DNA from: Bacteroides congonensis
Lineage (GTDB): Bacteria > Bacteroidota > Bacteroidia > Bacteroidales > Bacteroidaceae
Direction of reading: 5' to 3'
DNA length: 64,000 nucleotides
Assembly (NCBI RefSeq): GCF_900130125.1
Contig: NZ_FQXY01000011.1
Span: 744,001 to 808,000 of the forward strand
The position numbers were made by a program, and so were the translations under genes. Of the stretch, positions 56,243 through 64,000 are shown in pieces; within the stretch, counting starts at the first letter, position 1, and the number at the start of each line of letters is the position of its first letter. The notes under the pieces are model-generated. The model did no database searches. It saw only the letters and a list, made by a program, of their open reading frames with translations, and was not told the origin of the DNA.

Positions 56243-57259
56243 ATGGATAATATTGATAAAAATAAGATAGGAGAACTGCTTCCCCGTTATTGTGAAGGAC
56301 AAGTGACGGAAGCAGAACGTCTGCTGGTCGAAACTTGGATAGATGAATCGGAAGAGAATCGACGGACGGCAAAACAGATTCATGCGCTTTATCTGGCTAC
56401 GGACACCATTCATGTAATGAAGAAAGTTGATACGGAGAAGGCATTGTCAAGGGTAAAAAGCAGGATGACAGGTAAGAAGAAAACGATGTGGTGGGAATGG
56501 GCACAACGTGCGGCAGCAGTTCTGTTCATTCCACTCCTCGTTACTTTGATGGTGCAGCATTGGGGAGATGATGAGCAAGAGCTGGCACAAATGATGGAGA
56601 TAAAGACCAATCCCGGAATGATGACCTCATTGACATTACCCGACGGCACACTCGTTTTCCTGAATTCAGAATCTACATTAAGTTATCCTTCACGCTTCGA
56701 CGGAGATACGCGAAACGTAAATTTGCAGGGTGAAGCTTATTTTGAAGTAGCCAAGGATCCGGAGAAGAAATTCATTGTTTCCACTTCCCATCAGTCGCAA
56801 ATAGAAGTACTGGGAACTCACTTCAATGTAGAAGCTTACGAAAAAGAAAATAGAGTTTCAGCTACATTGGTAGAAGGGAAAATCGGTTTTATCTACAAAT
56901 GCGATAATGCTTCGAAGAAAGTACTAATGGATCCCGGCCAAAAACTGGTCTATGATTCGAAAGATAGTAAGGTACAACTTTATGCCACTTCCGGCGAATC
57001 GGAAATAGCCTGGAAAGAAGGGAAGATTATCTTCAGAAACACCCCTCTCGAAGAAGGACTGCGAATGTTGGAGAAACGGTATAACGTAGAATTTATCATT
57101 AAAAACAACAGGCTGAAAGGAGACTCCTTTACAGGTACATTCACCAACCAACGCCTGGAACGCATCCTTGAATACTTCCAGCTTTCTTCTCAAATCCGTT
57201 GGCGTTATCTTGATTCCCCGGATATAACAGATGAAAAGAGCAAGATAGAAATATATTGA
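56243..57259 (+). CDS. FecR-type anti-sigma factor
   Basis: 338 residues: short cytoplasmic N-terminus, membrane helix about 92-110 (RAAAVLFIPLLVTLMV), periplasmic FecR domain about 125-230 (TNPGMMTSLTLPDGTLVFLNSES, VNLQGEAYFEVAKD, VLGTHFNVEAY), and C-terminal DUF4974 domain (TPLEEGLRMLEKRYNVEF). It should sequester the sigma factor encoded divergently and sense the STN domain of the SusC at 57427. Confidence 0.95.
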   Translation: MDNIDKNKIGELLPRYCEGQVTEAERLLVETWIDESEENRRTAKQIHALYLATDTIHVMKKVDTEKALSRVKSRMTGKKKTMWWEWAQRAAAVLFIPLLVTLMVQHWGDDEQELAQMMEIKTNPGMMTSLTLPDGTLVFLNSESTLSYPSRFDGDTRNVNLQGEAYFEVAKDPEKKFIVSTSHQSQIEVLGTHFNVEAYEKENRVSATLVEGKIGFIYKCDNASKKVLMDPGQKLVYDSKDSKVQLYATSGESEIAWKEGKIIFRNTPLEEGLRMLEKRYNVEFIIKNNRLKGDSFTGTFTNQRLERILEYFQLSSQIRWRYLDSPDITDEKSKIEIY

Positions 57260-57313
57260 TTGAATAACCTTAATACAAAAATGCAATGAAAGACAGACCC
57301 CCTTAAACAAAAA

Positions 57314-57347
57314 CATACGGGATGATATTGGCGTATCTTCCCGTATG
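57314..57347 (+). promoter_or_regulatory. Inverted repeat in the fecR-susC gap
   Basis: CATACGGGA (57314-57322) pairs with TCCCGTATG (57339-57347) with a 16-base loop, in the 167-bp gap between the anti-sigma gene and susC. A second small hairpin, GCTTGT/ACAAGC, follows. No T-run follows the first stem, so a regulatory or processing role is as likely as termination. Confidence 0.45.
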
Positions 57348-57426
57348 GAAATCGGTAAATCATTTTGAGCTTGTTTGGCGACAAGCCTAGATAAACTTTT
57401 TATTAACTTTAAGTCATTACAAATTT

Positions 57427-60400
57427 ATGCAAAATTATTTTAGCATCCAATTTTTATGGGTGGTAAAGTCGCTTTGGCTAACCTCAAAAAAAATCCCATT
57501 ATCTATGAGACTATTAGTTTTGTTCTTAGTATGTTCTATCGGGCTGGGTTATGCGGCTGATAGTTACGCTCAGAAAGCTATGATTAGTATCGATGCCCGC
57601 AACCAGCGTGTAGAGGATATTCTGAAAGAGATTGAAGAACAGTCGGACTTTGACTTTTTCTTTAACAACAAACATGTGGATTTGAACCGCCGTGTATCAG
57701 TCTCGGCTGATAAAAGTAATATCTTCAGTGTACTGAAAGAAATCTTTGCCGGTACGGATGTGAAATATTCAGTATTGGACAAGAAGATTATATTGTCTGT
57801 TGAGGCACAGTCGCCACAACAAGAAAAGACGGTTACAGTATCGGGTACAGTGTTGGATCTTAAAGGAGAGCCGATCATTGGAGCCAGTGTATTGGAAAAA
57901 GGAGTGAAAGGTAACGGAACGATAACCGATGTTGACGGTCGTTTTAAACTTTCAGTTTCTTCTTCAAAAGCACAACTGGATATTACTTATATTGGTTATC
58001 AGCCACAAACGGTTATTGTGCAGGCAGGAAAAGAACTTAATATAACGTTGTTGGAAGATGCTAAGCAGTTGGATGAAGTTGTCGTTGTGGGATATGGTAC
58101 GCAGAATAAGAAAACGTTGACTGGTGCTGTATCTGTCATGGATATGAAAGATATAGAAACTTCTACGGTATCTACTGTTGCACATGCGCTGGCTGGTAAG
58201 GCGGCAGGTTTGCGTGTCAATCAGGTGTCAGCCCAACCGGGCGGTGGTTCCAAGTTCCGTATTCGTGGTGAGGCTTCTACGGGAGCGGGCAATGAGCCGC
58301 TTTTCGTAATTGACGGATTTCCGGTGAGTTCATCCAATACGCTCGACTCAGGAAATATCTACGAAGCGGGCACTACGGATAATGTTTTGGAATCATTGAG
58401 TCCTGATGATATTGAATCGATCACAGTTTTGAAAGATGCGGCATCCACAGCCATTTATGGTTCCAGAGCCGGCCACGGTGTTATTCTTATCACTACTAAA
58501 CGTGGTAAATCCGGTAAACCGAGAATTTCTTATTCAGGTTCGGGGTCTGTGCAGAAGATTCGCGCCCAATATCAAATGCTGGATGTGAAATCATTCATGC
58601 TTGAACGTAATGAACAAGACTATGAAAACTATCTGGCAAGTAACGGATTGGGCATTTACGAAGGATACGTCAGCAAACCGGAGAAAATCGGAACATTTAC
58701 TCCTACCTACTCTTACGATAAAATTAACCAAGCGAAAGGTACTGACTGGTTGGACGAGGTGACACGTACGGGATATATGCAGCAACATAATCTTTCTATC
58801 AATGGTGGAACAGAAAGTACACGTTATTTGGTTTCTGTGAACTATATGCATCAGGACGGTGTGGTGAAGAATAATGCCGCCACCCGTCTGTCTGCCCGCG
58901 TTAATTTGGATCAGGATATAAATAAGATGTTGACTGTCGGATTAAGTGCTTCCTACGCGCAGAATAAATATGACAATGTTCCTTTGGGTGATAAAGTCGA
59001 CCAAAATGCCGGAGTGTTGACAGCTGCTATTCAAGCCAATCCGTCTACGCCGGTCTACGATGAAAATGGTGATTATTATATTGATCCGGCTCGCTCTTCC
59101 ATTCCTAACGCGGTATCATTGCTGGAAATAAAAGACAATACTGTAAAAGACAGAATTATGGCTTCTGCCTATGCATTGTTCAAACCTTTGGAAGGGTTGG
59201 AACTGAAAGCGCAGTTGGGAGCCGACCGCCGTAGTCAGAAGAGAAATAGTTACGTGCCGAAGAGTACACTGTTCGGAGCAAATGAAAACGGTATAGCCAA
59301 TATAGCCCAAGAGTCTTCAACTGATTATTTGATGGACTTGACAGCGACTTACAGCAAGGCGCTGGGTGAACATAATTTAAAGGCGTTGGTGGGATATTCA
59401 TATCAACGGTTTACGGGCAATTCGGTTAGAGCGGGCAATTCGGATTTTATTATTGACGGATTTGAATATAATAACCTGTCGGCCGGGGCTAATCCCAAAC
59501 CGACGGTAGGTTCGGGCGCTTGGCTGAATTGTTTAGGTTCTTATTTTGCACGTGTGAACTATTCGTGGAAAGGTCGCTATCTGTTGGAAGGCTCATTACG
59601 TATAGATGGTGCTTCGAACTTTGAACCGGAACACCGTTGGGGATATTTTCCGTCGGTATCGGCCGGATGGTTGATTAGTGAAGAGAAGTTTATGAAAAAA
59701 TTGTCATGGCTTCCTTATGCCAAGTTGAGAGCATCTTACGGTCAGACTGGTAATTCGAATGTCGGAAACCGGGTGAATACTTACTATTCGGTAGGACACG
59801 GATATGTGCTGGGTGATTTACTGAACACTGGTGTATATACTTCAGAGTTGGGTAATCCTGCTATAACTTGGGAGACAACCACAGAATATAATGTCGGTTT
59901 GGATCTTGGCTTCTTTAATAACCGCTTGCGTGTAACGGCTGAATATTTTAATCGTACTATTTCTGATTTGCTGGTCACTTCCAAACCTATTCCTTCTTAT
60001 AATGAAGTGACTACGATCGCAGGAAATATCGGTTCTACGCAGAGTAAGGGGTACGAGTTGACTTTGAATACAGTAAACTTCGATCGGAAGGATTTCTCAT
60101 GGACTACTACATTGACACTTTCTCATTATGAAGACCGTTGGAAAGAACGTGACCCGAACTGGAAGCCTGCTGCTTACCAAAGCAAGAATGACCCGATACG
60201 TGCCTGGTGGGATTACCATGCAATCGGTATTATGCAGGTAGGCGAAAAGGCTCCCGCTGCTCAGGCAGACTTGTTGCCGGGTATGGTAAAACTGGCTGAT
60301 TTGGATGGAAACGGTGTTTTGGATGAACGCGACATGGTTTATCAAGGTAATGGAGATCCTAAAATCATTTATGGTATGAATAATGCTTTTACTTACAAGA

Positions 60401-60810
60401 ATTTTGATTTCTCCATCTATTTTTATGGTGAAGCCGGCAGGAAAGTGGGAGCCAGCTATCTGAAAAAGTGGAATCGTATCAGTACCGGACAAAATGTTTC
60501 GGTAAAAGCCGTTGAGTCTTTTGATAGTCGCAATACCACTGCTACACACCCTACTTATATTTTGGGTAGTGGTAACAACTGGGGAGATTATTATAATAAG
60601 TCCATTTATTATGTGCGTTGTGGGAGTATCAGCCTGGGATATAAGATTCCCGTAAAAGAGAAATATGCCAAGAATCTTCGTGTTTTTGCCGAAGTGAGCA
60701 ACCCGTTTGTGATAACCAATTGGGATGGATTGGATCCGGAAACAGATAACGGTAATTTCTCTTACCCTAATGTTACTTCTTATAGCTTTGGCCTTAATGT
60801 TACATTCTAA
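57427..60810 (+). CDS. SusC-like TonB-dependent transporter with STN domain
   Basis: 1127 residues with the long N-terminal leader common in ECF-linked SusC proteins (hydrophobic segment about 27-45, cleavage near DSYAQ). STN domain about 50-115 (ISIDARNQRVEDILKEIEEQ), CarboxypepD_reg about 138-215 (VSGTVLDLKGEPIIGASV), motif DEVVVVGYGTQNKKTLTGA, plug with LFVIDGFPVSSSNTLD and STAIYGSRAGHGVILITTKRG, and a barrel ending FGLNVTF. It carries the signal-transfer domain matching the adjacent FecR/ECF pair. Confidence 0.97.
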   Translation: MQNYFSIQFLWVVKSLWLTSKKIPLSMRLLVLFLVCSIGLGYAADSYAQKAMISIDARNQRVEDILKEIEEQSDFDFFFNNKHVDLNRRVSVSADKSNIFSVLKEIFAGTDVKYSVLDKKIILSVEAQSPQQEKTVTVSGTVLDLKGEPIIGASVLEKGVKGNGTITDVDGRFKLSVSSSKAQLDITYIGYQPQTVIVQAGKELNITLLEDAKQLDEVVVVGYGTQNKKTLTGAVSVMDMKDIETSTVSTVAHALAGKAAGLRVNQVSAQPGGGSKFRIRGEASTGAGNEPLFVIDGFPVSSSNTLDSGNIYEAGTTDNVLESLSPDDIESITVLKDAASTAIYGSRAGHGVILITTKRGKSGKPRISYSGSGSVQKIRAQYQMLDVKSFMLERNEQDYENYLASNGLGIYEGYVSKPEKIGTFTPTYSYDKINQAKGTDWLDEVTRTGYMQQHNLSINGGTESTRYLVSVNYMHQDGVVKNNAATRLSARVNLDQDINKMLTVGLSASYAQNKYDNVPLGDKVDQNAGVLTAAIQANPSTPVYDENGDYYIDPARSSIPNAVSLLEIKDNTVKDRIMASAYALFKPLEGLELKAQLGADRRSQKRNSYVPKSTLFGANENGIANIAQESSTDYLMDLTATYSKALGEHNLKALVGYSYQRFTGNSVRAGNSDFIIDGFEYNNLSAGANPKPTVGSGAWLNCLGSYFARVNYSWKGRYLLEGSLRIDGASNFEPEHRWGYFPSVSAGWLISEEKFMKKLSWLPYAKLRASYGQTGNSNVGNRVNTYYSVGHGYVLGDLLNTGVYTSELGNPAITWETTTEYNVGLDLGFFNNRLRVTAEYFNRTISDLLVTSKPIPSYNEVTTIAGNIGSTQSKGYELTLNTVNFDRKDFSWTTTLTLSHYEDRWKERDPNWKPAAYQSKNDPIRAWWDYHAIGIMQVGEKAPAAQADLLPGMVKLADLDGNGVLDERDMVYQGNGDPKIIYGMNNAFTYKNFDFSIYFYGEAGRKVGASYLKKWNRISTGQNVSVKAVESFDSRNTTATHPTYILGSGNNWGDYYNKSIYYVRCGSISLGYKIPVKEKYAKNLRVFAEVSNPFVITNWDGLDPETDNGNFSYPNVTSYSFGLNVTF

Positions 60811-60820
60811 AAAAGTTATT

Positions 60821-62368
60821 ATGAAAATGAAGAAAATATATTTATTGTCATTATTGATGCTCGGATTGGCCGGATGCGAGCTGGAGACGGAAGTTTATGA
60901 TAAGATCAATCCTACTGTATTTCCTAAAAATGCGGCGGATGCGAAGGCTTTGGTAACAGCCAGTGCGTACAATGTATTTAATCCGCAGGATTATGATGCA
61001 TTGGATAAGAACAAGAGCAATCCGGGCATTTTCAATGTAGCTTGGGGATATACATTGACTTCCGATATGTCTACCGACCATGTGGAATGTAGTTGGGAGT
61101 GGACTACTGTGTACAATTCTTATGAAGCGGACGACTGGCATATATCCGGTGATACGCGGGCTATTTATACATTTAACAATTATTTGTCATCCATGTGCCT
61201 TGCCAAGGATCGTATCAAAGATGTGAATATGAGCCAGGACTTGAAAGAACGTTATAATGCGGAACTGGATTGCGGTATGGGATTTTTGGCATTCTTGCTG
61301 TATGACCTTTATGGCCCGATTCCTGTAGCCGATTTGGAGACTTTGAAAGAGCCGGGAGCCGAAAAGATTCTTCCACGGCTGACTGAGGAACAGATGCGCG
61401 AGTATATTGAAAGTCATTTATTGGCTGCCCGGAATGTCTTGCCATATAAATATGATGAAAGTGAGTACGGGAGATTTACGAAAGGGCTGGCGAATACATT
61501 GCTGCTGAAGTTCTATATGAAGACAGGTGAGTGGGCAAAGGCTGAAGAAGTGGGACGCGAACTGCAAAAAGCGGAGTATGGATATAAGCTGGTAGATGAT
61601 TATAACTCCATATTCACGCTTGCGGGAGAAAGAAATACGGAAACTATTTTTGCAGTAATAGCCAAGCGGGGATATATGGAGACACAGTGGTTTGCACACG
61701 TGCTACCTGCAGATTTTCCGACTTCGGAAGATATTCAGAAATGGGGCGGTTATAAAGTTTCCTGGCCTTTTTATCAGAGTTATGATAAGGATGATAAGCG
61801 CCTGCAACGTTTATATGGCGAATATACGGCGGCAGACGGAACGGTACATAATTACGAAAAAGACCGCGTAAACGGTAAATCCACTTCTATTCTATATTAT
61901 GGTGCGGTTCCGATGAAGTACAAGGTAGAAGGTGTGGTAGGATATAACTGCGAAATAGATATGCCGATCTACCGATATGCCGATGTATTGACATTATTGG
62001 CGGAAGCTATCGTGCGTAATGGAAATAAGCTGACGCAGGAAGCTGTCAACCTGTTGAATGACGTACGTACAAGAAGCCTTCCGGGCAAAGGGTATCAATT
62101 GAGTGACTTTCCTGATGTAGAGACATTCCTGGATAAGTTGTTGGAAGAACGCGGGCATGAATTCTATATGGAGGGCGTGCGTCGTCAGGATTTGATCCGT
62201 CATGGCAAGTTTATCGAATATGCAATAAAGAAAGCTGAATTTGCAGGCAAACCGACAGGTAAGATTGCTACTCAGGTAAACGGGCATTATAAATACGAAC
62301 GGTTCCCTCTTCCACCGAAGGTTATTAATGAGGGGATGGGACTGATCGAACAAAATCCGGGATATTAA
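60821..62368 (+). CDS. SusD-like lipoprotein
   Basis: 515 residues from ATG 60821; the frame is open further upstream but overlaps susC, while MKMKKIYLLSLLMLGLAGCE is a perfect lipoprotein signal (LAGC). SusD features: GFLAFLLYDLYGPIPVADL, YRYADVLTLLAEAIVRNG, LEERGHEFYMEGVRRQDLIRHGKF and terminal IEQNPGY. It forms the lid of the SusC ending 10 bp upstream. Confidence 0.95.
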   Translation: MKMKKIYLLSLLMLGLAGCELETEVYDKINPTVFPKNAADAKALVTASAYNVFNPQDYDALDKNKSNPGIFNVAWGYTLTSDMSTDHVECSWEWTTVYNSYEADDWHISGDTRAIYTFNNYLSSMCLAKDRIKDVNMSQDLKERYNAELDCGMGFLAFLLYDLYGPIPVADLETLKEPGAEKILPRLTEEQMREYIESHLLAARNVLPYKYDESEYGRFTKGLANTLLLKFYMKTGEWAKAEEVGRELQKAEYGYKLVDDYNSIFTLAGERNTETIFAVIAKRGYMETQWFAHVLPADFPTSEDIQKWGGYKVSWPFYQSYDKDDKRLQRLYGEYTAADGTVHNYEKDRVNGKSTSILYYGAVPMKYKVEGVVGYNCEIDMPIYRYADVLTLLAEAIVRNGNKLTQEAVNLLNDVRTRSLPGKGYQLSDFPDVETFLDKLLEERGHEFYMEGVRRQDLIRHGKFIEYAIKKAEFAGKPTGKIATQVNGHYKYERFPLPPKVINEGMGLIEQNPGY

Positions 62369-62402
62369 TCAGATGTTTTACTAATACATTAAAACATAGA
62401 AG

Positions 62403-63743
62403 ATGAAAAATTTGAAAACTATTATAGGATTGGGGCTTTGCCTCATTTTGGGTGCTTGTGTTGAAAAGACAGAGGTGAAAGTCGATATACCGATGTCCGG
62501 GGTTAATCTATCGGTACCTTCCAATCAAGCCTCTTTTGATTTGAATGATGTGGCGGATACATATCGTTTTTCATGGAGTGATGCGGGGCATGACTCATAC
62601 ACAATACTTTTCAGCCCTAACAGTGTGTTTGAACCCTACTATGCGGTGGAGGCTGGTAGTACGACGCAAATAGAACTTTCACCGGATCAATTGGATATAG
62701 CCATGTCTGCCTTGAACATGAGTGGTGAAGATATGCATACCATTTACTGGAGTGTGAAACCGACAGGAAAACTTGAGGTGGCGGCATCTGATATCCGTAC
62801 AATCTCAATGAAACGTATGCATAACTTCCTGACTAAGCCGGAAGATGCCGGACGTTATGTCTTGAATGCGGATGCGCAGGACACGAAAGTGCAGTTCGAA
62901 TGGGAAGAAAGGGGGGCTGCCGGACAAGGTTACGAATTATTGTTCTCAACGGATATGAACTTTGAAGACCCGTTGGTCATTGCGGCAGGTACGGAAAATA
63001 AGACAGAAGTGACACATGCGCAATTGCAGGCAGTGATTGAGGATTTGCATTTGAAGCTTTTCACTGCTTCGAAAGTTTATTGGAATGTCCGTAATAAGGC
63101 GACCGGTGAAAATGTATCCCGTATGTGTAAAAGTCTTGATTTGACAGGTATGATGATATTCAATGACAAACGGGGAGATGAAGTCGAAAGCTATCCTGTA
63201 AGAAGGATTGAATTTAGGGACGGTTCATCTCAGATTTGGTTGTGTGAGAATCTAAGGACAAAGAAGTATCCCGATGGTACGGATATAGAAGGGGAGAATA
63301 TTATACCTGCGTATAGGGGAGATAATGTTCCTCAGCCAACGGAAGAGATGGTGAGGTTATTTGGCGCTTATTATCCTCAGAATATAAAGAATAGTATTGT
63401 GCCCGAAGGATGGAGACTTCCGACACAAGCCGAATATGATGAACTTTTTGCGTTGGCAGGGATTAAATCGGCTAAATGCTATTGCATTATGTATTATGAT
63501 CCGTTGTTTTGGGGGGAATTGGGGGTTACGGAAGCACAAATCCCGACTTTTAATACTTGGGAGATGAACTTTATACCTGCCGGCCAGGGATGGACAGGCG
63601 GTGGTACGATAACAAATGCGATGGCGAGATATTGTTACCTTCTGACTTCCGACCAAACTGTGTCTTACCTGTTTGATGGTTATCAGACATTCCCGACGGG
63701 GTCAACTTTTGCTTCTGTGAGATTGATTTATAATGAAGATTAA
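62403..63743 (+). CDS. SusE-like outer-membrane lipoprotein with C-terminal FISUMP domain
   Basis: 446 residues, lipobox LGAC. Two SusE-type Ig-like domains: about 30-140 (SFDLNDVADTYRFSWSDAG, IYWSVKP) and 145-250 (DTKVQFEWEERGAAGQGYELLFSTD, VYWNVRN). The C-terminal part is FISUMP-like: YPVRRIEFRDGSSQIWLCENLRTKKYPDG, PEGWRLPTQAEYDELFAL and VRLIYNED. SusE-type proteins bind the PUL glycan at the surface. The fusion to FISUMP is shared in spirit with the lipoprotein at 44711. Confidence 0.85.
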   Translation: MKNLKTIIGLGLCLILGACVEKTEVKVDIPMSGVNLSVPSNQASFDLNDVADTYRFSWSDAGHDSYTILFSPNSVFEPYYAVEAGSTTQIELSPDQLDIAMSALNMSGEDMHTIYWSVKPTGKLEVAASDIRTISMKRMHNFLTKPEDAGRYVLNADAQDTKVQFEWEERGAAGQGYELLFSTDMNFEDPLVIAAGTENKTEVTHAQLQAVIEDLHLKLFTASKVYWNVRNKATGENVSRMCKSLDLTGMMIFNDKRGDEVESYPVRRIEFRDGSSQIWLCENLRTKKYPDGTDIEGENIIPAYRGDNVPQPTEEMVRLFGAYYPQNIKNSIVPEGWRLPTQAEYDELFALAGIKSAKCYCIMYYDPLFWGELGVTEAQIPTFNTWEMNFIPAGQGWTGGGTITNAMARYCYLLTSDQTVSYLFDGYQTFPTGSTFASVRLIYNED

Positions 63744-63754
63744 ACTTGGAAATT

Positions 63755-64000
63755 ATGAAAAGCTTGAGATATTTATTTTTGTTTGTATGTTCCGTGCTGG
63801 GTATGGCTTGCACGGATGAGGTAATGCTTTCTGCCGGTGAATATGTAGATTATAGCCGGGATTTGACGAAACTCGAAATTATTCCGATCAAGGCATTGGT
63901 TAATCCGGAAAGGGGGTATCATTTGGAGAGTAATTATTTTGTTGATAATTTGAAGAATCCCTGGCATGAGGGCAGTTGGGAGAGTTTTTGGATTCCCGAG
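63755..64000 (+). CDS. DUF4874-type lipoprotein (partial, N-terminal part)
   Basis: The first 82 codons are in the window. The start MKSLRYLFLFVCSVLGMACTDE is a lipoprotein signal (GMAC). LVNPERGYHLESNYFVDN follows; NPERG-Y/F is the opening motif of DUF4874/DUF4832 proteins, TIM-barrel-like PUL proteins of unproven glycosidase function. It lies 11 bp after the SusE-like gene and is cut by the window end. Confidence 0.75.
   Translation, partial: MKSLRYLFLFVCSVLGMACTDEVMLSAGEYVDYSRDLTKLEIIPIKALVNPERGYHLESNYFVDNLKNPWHEGSWESFWIPE

Overview
The window comes from a gut-type Bacteroidales genome, most likely Bacteroides. The evidence is four SusC/SusD pairs, a hybrid two-component system (HTCS), two ECF sigma/FecR pairs, many short lipoprotein signal peptides, and promoters with the Bacteroides -7 element TAnnTTTG. 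I saw no tRNA, rRNA, CRISPR array or intact insertion sequence. The only clearly recognised housekeeping gene is valS.

Region 1 (1-28512) is a large polysaccharide utilization locus (PUL). A leftward arm carries a PL8-type lyase, a sulfatase and a partial GH3. A rightward arm carries the HTCS sensor, a GH88 unsaturated glucuronyl hydrolase, two tandem SusC/SusD pairs, a GH16 lipoprotein, a BACON plus beta-helix lipoprotein, a second GH3 and a second PL8-superfamily lyase. Lyases plus GH88 imply a uronic acid-containing polymer. The sulfatase implies sulfate groups, and GH16 plus two GH3 imply beta-gluco-type linkages. Four promoters of this PUL share a TTTGTAYA half-site 35-36 bp upstream of the -7 box. 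Three of them have a second copy 21-22 bp further out, which makes this a good candidate for the HTCS operator.

Region 2 (28558-34142) starts with a truncated GH92-like remnant. It is followed by a compact module of two secreted Gfo/Idh/MocA oxidoreductases, a small membrane protein and a double DUF1080 protein, the gene set of the 3-keto-glycoside (oxidation/elimination) route. A divergent ApbE-like protein comes next. Region 3 (34143-35896) holds an Rpn/PD-(D/E)XK 'transposase' gene and a decayed-looking stretch.

Region 4 (35897-48517) is an ECF sigma/FecR-controlled SusC/SusD locus with no carbohydrate-active enzyme. Its cargo is a lipoprotein resembling zinc metallopeptidases but without HExxH, a FISUMP lipoprotein, a two-domain thioredoxin-fold protein with one dead active site, and a double-DTG retropepsin-like protease. 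This looks more like a protein or peptide acquisition system of RagAB type than a glycan PUL.

Region 5 (48585-55400) is core-like: a DUF3810 membrane metalloprotease-like protein, a small membrane protein, valS, and an orphan histidine kinase with a periplasmic-binding sensor. A striking nested inverted-repeat region follows. Region 6 (55532-64000) is the start of another ECF/FecR locus, with the sigma gene divergent from fecR. It has a SusC with an STN domain, a SusD, a SusE-like FISUMP lipoprotein, and the first 82 codons of a DUF4874-type protein cut by the window edge.
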